From Pararoseomonas sp. SCSIO 73927 (GTDB lineage Bacteria > Pseudomonadota > Alphaproteobacteria > Acetobacterales > Acetobacteraceae): a DNA stretch of 64,000 bases. A model generated the notes under the pieces. The model had not been told where the DNA came from. It did not search any database and saw only the letters and a program-made list of their open reading frames with translations. The position numbers and the translations under genes are program-made. The stretch covers positions 4,186,001-4,250,000 of the forward strand of contig NZ_CP146232.1 of assembly GCF_037040815.1 (NCBI RefSeq). Reading direction: 5' to 3'. This document shows positions 61,079 to 64,000 of the stretch, piece after piece; within the stretch, counting starts at the first letter, position 1, and each line of letters opens with the position of its first letter.

Positions 61079-61360
61079 TCAGCGGGCTTGGCCGCCGCCG
61101 AAGGCAGGCGTGACGGCGGCATGGCGCTTGGCGGGAAGGACACTCCCGCGCGGATCGGACGTCGAGGTGACGAAGCCGCGGTCAGCCCACGCTTTCAGGT
61201 CCTCGAGCGCGTAGACGACGCGCCCGCCAAGCTTGCGATAGGCGGGACCGGTGCCGTAGGTCCGGTGCTTCTCGAGCGTGCGATCCGAGAGACCGAGGAA
61301 GCGGGCCGCTTCAGGCGTGCGGAGAAAGCGTTGCGGCACGCCGGCGCCATTGGGTGACAT
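61079..61360 (-). CDS. Excisionase-like HTH protein (HTH_17/AlpA type, RdfS-like candidate)
   Basis: 93 residues. QRFLRTPEAARFLGLSDRTLEKHRTYGTGPAYRKLGGRVVYALEDLKAWADRGFVTSTSDP is the MerR-like winged helix used by recombination directionality factors and AlpA proteins. It lies just upstream of repA and downstream of the split DUF6499/DUF2285 gene, the position occupied by rdfS in the M. loti symbiosis ICE. It may promote excision and lead the repA-parA-traF transcript; inferred from fold and position. Confidence 0.75.
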   Translation of the reverse strand: MSPNGAGVPQRFLRTPEAARFLGLSDRTLEKHRTYGTGPAYRKLGGRVVYALEDLKAWADRGFVTSTSDPRGSVLPAKRHAAVTPAFGGGQAR

Positions 61361-61485
61361 GATCGGGCCTCCGAGGGTTCGCGAGAGCCGCAGGGGGACA
61401 GCGGCGGTTGGCGGCTACCCTGGCGGACCGCGAAGTTGCGGAGGGAGTGGGAAGCTGGCGGGAGCAAATCCCCACACCAGGCGTG

Positions 61486-62260
61486 CTAGCGTCGACGGCG
61501 ATGGCTCAGCAGGCGTCGATAGCCGCCGGCGATCATGGCGAGGCCGCCGCGCACGAGGTCCATGGTGGCGAACCGGCGCGAGGATGTTTTCCAGGGTTCA
61601 TCGGCGAGGTCGCGTGCGCCGAACAGTACCGCCGCGATCTCGCGGTAGCTGGCGCCGCTGAGACGACCGTCGACGGCCTGCAACATCCGTCGCGCACGTT
61701 GACGCTGCTGCTTGGTCAGCCGCGTGTCGGCAGGAATCGAGCGGCCATGGAGCGAACTCAGGAGACGGGCTACGGCCTCGAGCCGATCGAAGCCTTCGGG
61801 GCCGAGCGGGATGACGGCCGCCGTGCCTTCGTCTGCGCCTAATCCGCCGAGACGCAGGATCTGAAGCCGTTCGCCATTCGTGAGGGTGTGGACGAAGTGG
61901 GAGCCTTGCGCGTCTGACTGGCCGGGCGCCTGCGCGTCAATGGATTGTGACGTGTCGTCCTTCGGCAGGATGGCGGGCGGTGCGGTCAGTAGTACGACGC
62001 CAGTGTTCACGGTGGGTGCCCAGATGGGCGCGGCCTCTTTGGCGTCGAGGGCCGGCGACAACAGGAAATCGCAGCCCCCATCGAGACCTCGTCGCCTCGG
62101 TTGCTGCGGTGTCGGCGTTCGGTTCCAGCTGAGCGGCCTCGAAGTCGCGCTGATAGTCTCCGTTCCGGCGCAGCCATTCCCAGGCGAGTTCGGGCGAGAC
62201 GAGGCCTTCGACGTATTCGTAGCGCTCGGATGATCGCCAGTGCGAGATGTCGGGGGTCAT
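61486..62260 (-). CDS. FseA-like activator: DUF6499 + DUF2285 halves joined by a +1 frame change
   Basis: The first frame starts at 62260 (ATG, GGAGG upstream): MTPDISHWRSSERYEYVEGL ... LAWEWLRRNGDYQRDF ... ATRSRWGLRF, the DUF6499 pattern, and would stop at 61937. The DUF2285 half is in the +1 frame: LLSPALDAKEAAPIWAPTVNTGVVLLTAPPAIL ... LRLGGLGADEGTAAVIPLGPEGFDRLEAVARLLSSLHGRSIPADTRLTKQQRQRARRMLQAVDGRLSGASYREIAAVLFG, ending at 61486. The switch at 62068-62065 reads TTT-C-CTG: tRNA-Phe in the P site could move from TTT to TTC. The fused product is 257 residues, as expected for FseA, whose two parts are made by +1 ribosomal frameshifting in M. loti. A mutation or sequencing error is the alternative. 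Confidence 0.8.
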
Positions 62261-62375
62261 GCATCCTCCGCCAGCAAACCTGCAGCAGCTTCGCTGCGCA
62301 GGATTCCGCCACGAAAGCGCCAGCGGAAGCCGGAGAAATGGAAACGGGCGATGCCGCCGCGGCATCACCCCCGCA

Positions 62376-62642
62376 TCAACGACGCGGGTGCTCGTGTGCG
62401 AGCTCGCGGTAGCCGTGCTGGGTCATCCATTTGGCACGATCGAGATGGCTGTCATGGATGCGGCGGGCCCGCTCCGGTTCGGCGGCCGGGTCAATGCCGA
62501 ACAGGATTGACACGGCCTCTTCCCAAGCAGCGCCGTCCGACGCGGCATCAAGGAGACGGAGGTAGAGCGTCATGTGCGCCCGATCATAGTCGGTGATCGA
62601 CGCGCTCTCCGGCGGCCGTTCGAGGAAGTCTGCCTTGGTCAC
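62376..62642 (-). CDS. Stand-alone DUF2285 protein (QseM-like antiactivator candidate)
   Basis: 88 residues with a GTG start and GGTGGGG upstream. ITDYDRAHMTLYLRLLDAASDGAAWEEAVSILFGIDPAAEPERARRIHDSHLDRAKWMTQHGYRELAHE matches the short DUF2285 domain, the fold shared by QseM and by the C-terminal half of FseA. In M. loti QseM binds TraR and FseA to block transfer. Here it lies next to an FseA-like gene and an XRE repressor, the same partners. Assigned by domain and neighbourhood; no traR is visible. Confidence 0.75.
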   Translation of the reverse strand: MTKADFLERPPESASITDYDRAHMTLYLRLLDAASDGAAWEEAVSILFGIDPAAEPERARRIHDSHLDRAKWMTQHGYRELAHEHPRR

Positions 62643-62762
62643 GACGCCCCACCTGGAATCACAGAGCCCCTGCGTGTCGGCATGGCGTTAACCAAGCCCG
62701 ACTTCGACGGCAACTGGTATGGCTGCTGGCTCGCAACGCGGGTTGGCCGTCGTGGAACGGCG

Positions 62763-63026
62763 CTAGTTTCTCTTCCGCATGTCACTGGCGGCTTTTCGGC
62801 CATGGACGAGCATCACCCCTTCACCTTGGTCGGACTGCAAGAGGACGATGCCATGCGCTTCGAATGCCCGGCGCACCTGATCGCGCGTACTCTCGTAGAC
62901 CTTCAAGTCGCTCTCCGACTCGAGGCGCTTGAGCGCGGTCAGTGATACACGGGCTTCGTCAGCGAGCGTCTCCTGTGTCCAACCCAGTAGCGCGCGTGCG
63001 GCCCGCGACAGTCGGGCGGTGATCAT
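62763..63026 (-). CDS. XRE-family repressor (QseC-like candidate)
   Basis: 87 residues from the ATG at 63026, with GGAGG nine bases upstream. The XRE HTH is at the N-terminus: ARLSRAARALLGWTQETLADEARVSLTALKRLESESDLKVYESTRDQVRRAFEAHGIVLLQ. The C-terminal motif GEGVMLVHGRKA is common in small ICE repressors. The start codon lies inside a 20 bp perfect palindrome (63018-63037). It reads in the same direction as the DUF2285 gene 120 bp downstream. Confidence 0.88.
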   Translation of the reverse strand: MITARLSRAARALLGWTQETLADEARVSLTALKRLESESDLKVYESTRDQVRRAFEAHGIVLLQSDQGEGVMLVHGRKAASDMRKRN

Positions 63027-63083
63027 GCATGATCACCTCCACTCGGACCTCAGCGCACGCCAGAACTACGACTATAATAGTCG
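63018..63083 (-). promoter_or_regulatory. Operators at the xre start: 20 bp perfect palindrome and a second dyad at the -10 region
   Basis: GGTGATCATG followed by its exact complement CATGATCACC spans 63018-63037 and overlaps the ATG (63026-63024). CGACTA-TAA-TAGTCG (63069-63083) is a second dyad, about 45 bp upstream of the start, containing a TATTAT/TATAGT-like -10 on the minus strand. Together they fit autorepression by the XRE protein. Confidence 0.7.
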
Positions 63084-63215
63084 CTCTTGGCCTCTCGGAC
63101 CAGACTGAAGAGCGTCTATTGCGGTCGCTCGAGTAGTTCAGGCCGCAACCTGATTCGGATGCTTTGGCTGACGAAGGCCCCGTCCGGATCGACCGGACGG
63201 GGCGTCGCCGGAGCC

Positions 63216-63542
63216 TCAGTCGCCGTTGCGGCGGCTGGGGCGGGACCAGATGAGGCTGAAAGCTTCGCCGTCCTCGTCGTCGAACAGGTTGGCGTAGATC
63301 GGGGCGTTGAAGCTCGGGTCGTCCAGCTTGAGACCAAGATAGTCGCGGCCCTCGTTGGAGCGCTTGGACCAGGCGGCGCCGATCTCGGCGCGACCGACCA
63401 GGACGCGGTGGCTGGGGGCGTTCTCGCCGGTGGCCCGGGTCTCGGGGACGATGCGGACGTTCTTGGCCTGAACGCTCAGGGTGACGATCTCGCCGGTGAA
63501 CTCGTTCGTGCCGGTCTTCTTGAAGGTGCCGATGGTGGCCAT
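63216..63542 (-). CDS. DUF736 protein, second copy
   Basis: 108 residues from the ATG at 63542, preceded by GGAGAA. ATIGTFKKTGTNEFTGEIVTLSVQAKNVRIVPETRATGENAPSHRVLVGRAEIGAAWSKRSNEGRDYLGLKLDDPSFNAPIYANLFDDEDGEAFSLIWSRPSRR, the complete DUF736 pattern. Clearly related to, but diverged from, the copy at 57698. Two or more DUF736 genes per ICE are usual. Function unknown. Confidence 0.92.
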   Translation of the reverse strand: MATIGTFKKTGTNEFTGEIVTLSVQAKNVRIVPETRATGENAPSHRVLVGRAEIGAAWSKRSNEGRDYLGLKLDDPSFNAPIYANLFDDEDGEAFSLIWSRPSRRNGD

Positions 63543-64000
63543 GTCATTTCTCCTCGATCTGAAGTCTCGAGCCCGCACCATTGCGGCCCCGATGGCGATC
63601 GACGGGCCGGAGACGCTCGACGGCGCACCCCAGCCTCGGGGCCCCAGTTCGCTGGGGTAGGCTTGGGGCCTGACAGCAAAGGAGAAACTTTCTTGTCCCG
63701 CGAGGAATGACGGCGCAGCCGGCAGGGGAAGAAAGTTGTGACGCCGCTGTTGCGCCATAGGCGAGCGAGGCGTGAGCCGGTCTTCGGCCAGATCAGGCCA
63801 TTGAAGAGGCCGCTCGGGTGCGCTCGATCTGGCTAGATCCCGAGGGGATGACGTGGCGGCGCAGGGCATCGGCCGAATTGGCACGCGCGGCTTACGCGAT
63901 CGGCGTTTCTGAGCGCGGAGCTGGCACGTCTCGTCCTGCTGATGAGGGGCGCCTGACCGGTGACGCCCGTCAGCCTGCGTTTGGTCGGTCGGCTAGTGAG
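63543..64000. other. Right-hand region with a TTCG-capped hairpin and an unassigned open frame
   Basis: CCCCAG-TTCG-CTGGGG (63642-63657) is nested in an outer stem CCCC-AGCCT / AGGCT-T-GGGG (63628-63668), a long, stable structure about 90-125 bp upstream of the DUF736 start. From 63847 to the window edge a + strand frame stays open (MTWRRRASAELARAAYAIGVSERGAG...), possibly the start of a gene cut by the window; its family is not recognised and it may be non-coding. Confidence 0.4.

Larger units (their letters stand above)
33102..64000. mobile_element. Integrative and conjugative element inserted at the 3' end of guaA (right end outside the window)
   Basis: An integrase gene begins 294 bp after the guaA stop, followed by a full Trb-type mating apparatus, coupling protein, relaxase, TraF peptidase, rep/par genes and ICE-type regulators, all within one uninterrupted block. 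The right attachment site would be a copy of the last bases of guaA. I found no such copy before base 64000, so the element continues. Gene content and order match ICEs common in alphaproteobacteria such as sphingomonads and rhizobia. The module is distinct from the chromosomal operons to its left, which are densely packed housekeeping genes. Confidence 0.92.

Noticed and set aside
61440..61455. GAGTGGGAA, resembling the guaA 3' end, as a right attachment site
   Set aside because: Only nine bases match and it is followed by unrelated sequence; it sits between conserved ICE genes, so it is a chance match.

Overview
The window is GC-rich alphaproteobacterial chromosome. Three tripartite-tricarboxylate (TctC/Bug-type) receptor genes in one 12 kb stretch and a ppx-rlmE-guaB-rsmB-guaA housekeeping block suggest an Acetobacteraceae, Roseomonas-like host. 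This is inferred from gene content only; no database was searched.

Region 1 (1-23.5 kb) is ordinary chromosomal metabolism and regulation: a cut-off secreted alpha/beta hydrolase, an AraC regulator, a DoxX membrane protein, an orphan ParD-like antitoxin next to a large GAF/PAS hybrid histidine kinase, and then two catabolic neighbourhoods. The first holds aconitase, a Bug receptor, a lactonase-type beta-propeller, an M20 amidohydrolase, a GntR regulator and a convergent second Bug receptor. The second holds an AraC regulator divergent from a TPR protein, followed by an MFS transporter, an FAD amine oxidase, a third Bug receptor, a MalY/PatB-type C-S lyase, a zinc alcohol dehydrogenase and a ChrR-like cupin.

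Region 2 (23.6-33.1 kb) has a 686-residue tyrosine integrase beside tRNA-Gln(CTG), possibly one edge of a separate island, then ppx, rlmE, guaB, an RsmB/NOP methyltransferase, a GNAT acetyltransferase and guaA.

Region 3 (33.1 kb to the window end) is an integrative and conjugative element (ICE) inserted at the 3' end of guaA. Its right end lies outside the window. It carries a P4-type integrase with repeated candidate arm sites; a metal cassette (frameshifted ZIP transporter, P1B-4-type ATPase, truncated HAD gene) bracketed by a ~270 bp direct duplication of the int/alpA junction; a LysR gene; DUF2274 and a complete trbI-G-F-L-K-J-E-D-C-B mating apparatus; hipBA with three palindromic operators; a lone HEPN-type gene; CopG and traG; a DUF3363-type relaxase with a candidate oriT upstream; a lytic transglycosylase, DUF736, traF, DUF2840, an RHH protein, parA and repA with internal iteron-like repeats; and a control block at the right. 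The control block contains an excisionase-like HTH protein, a split DUF6499/DUF2285 gene joined by a +1 frame change, a free-standing DUF2285 protein and an XRE repressor whose start codon lies in a 20 bp perfect palindrome.

The most notable find is that this control block looks like the FseA/RdfS/QseM/QseC switch known from the Mesorhizobium loti symbiosis ICE. Here it belongs to an ICE in guaA that also has rep/par functions and metal-efflux cargo. No traI/traR quorum-sensing genes are visible in the window.
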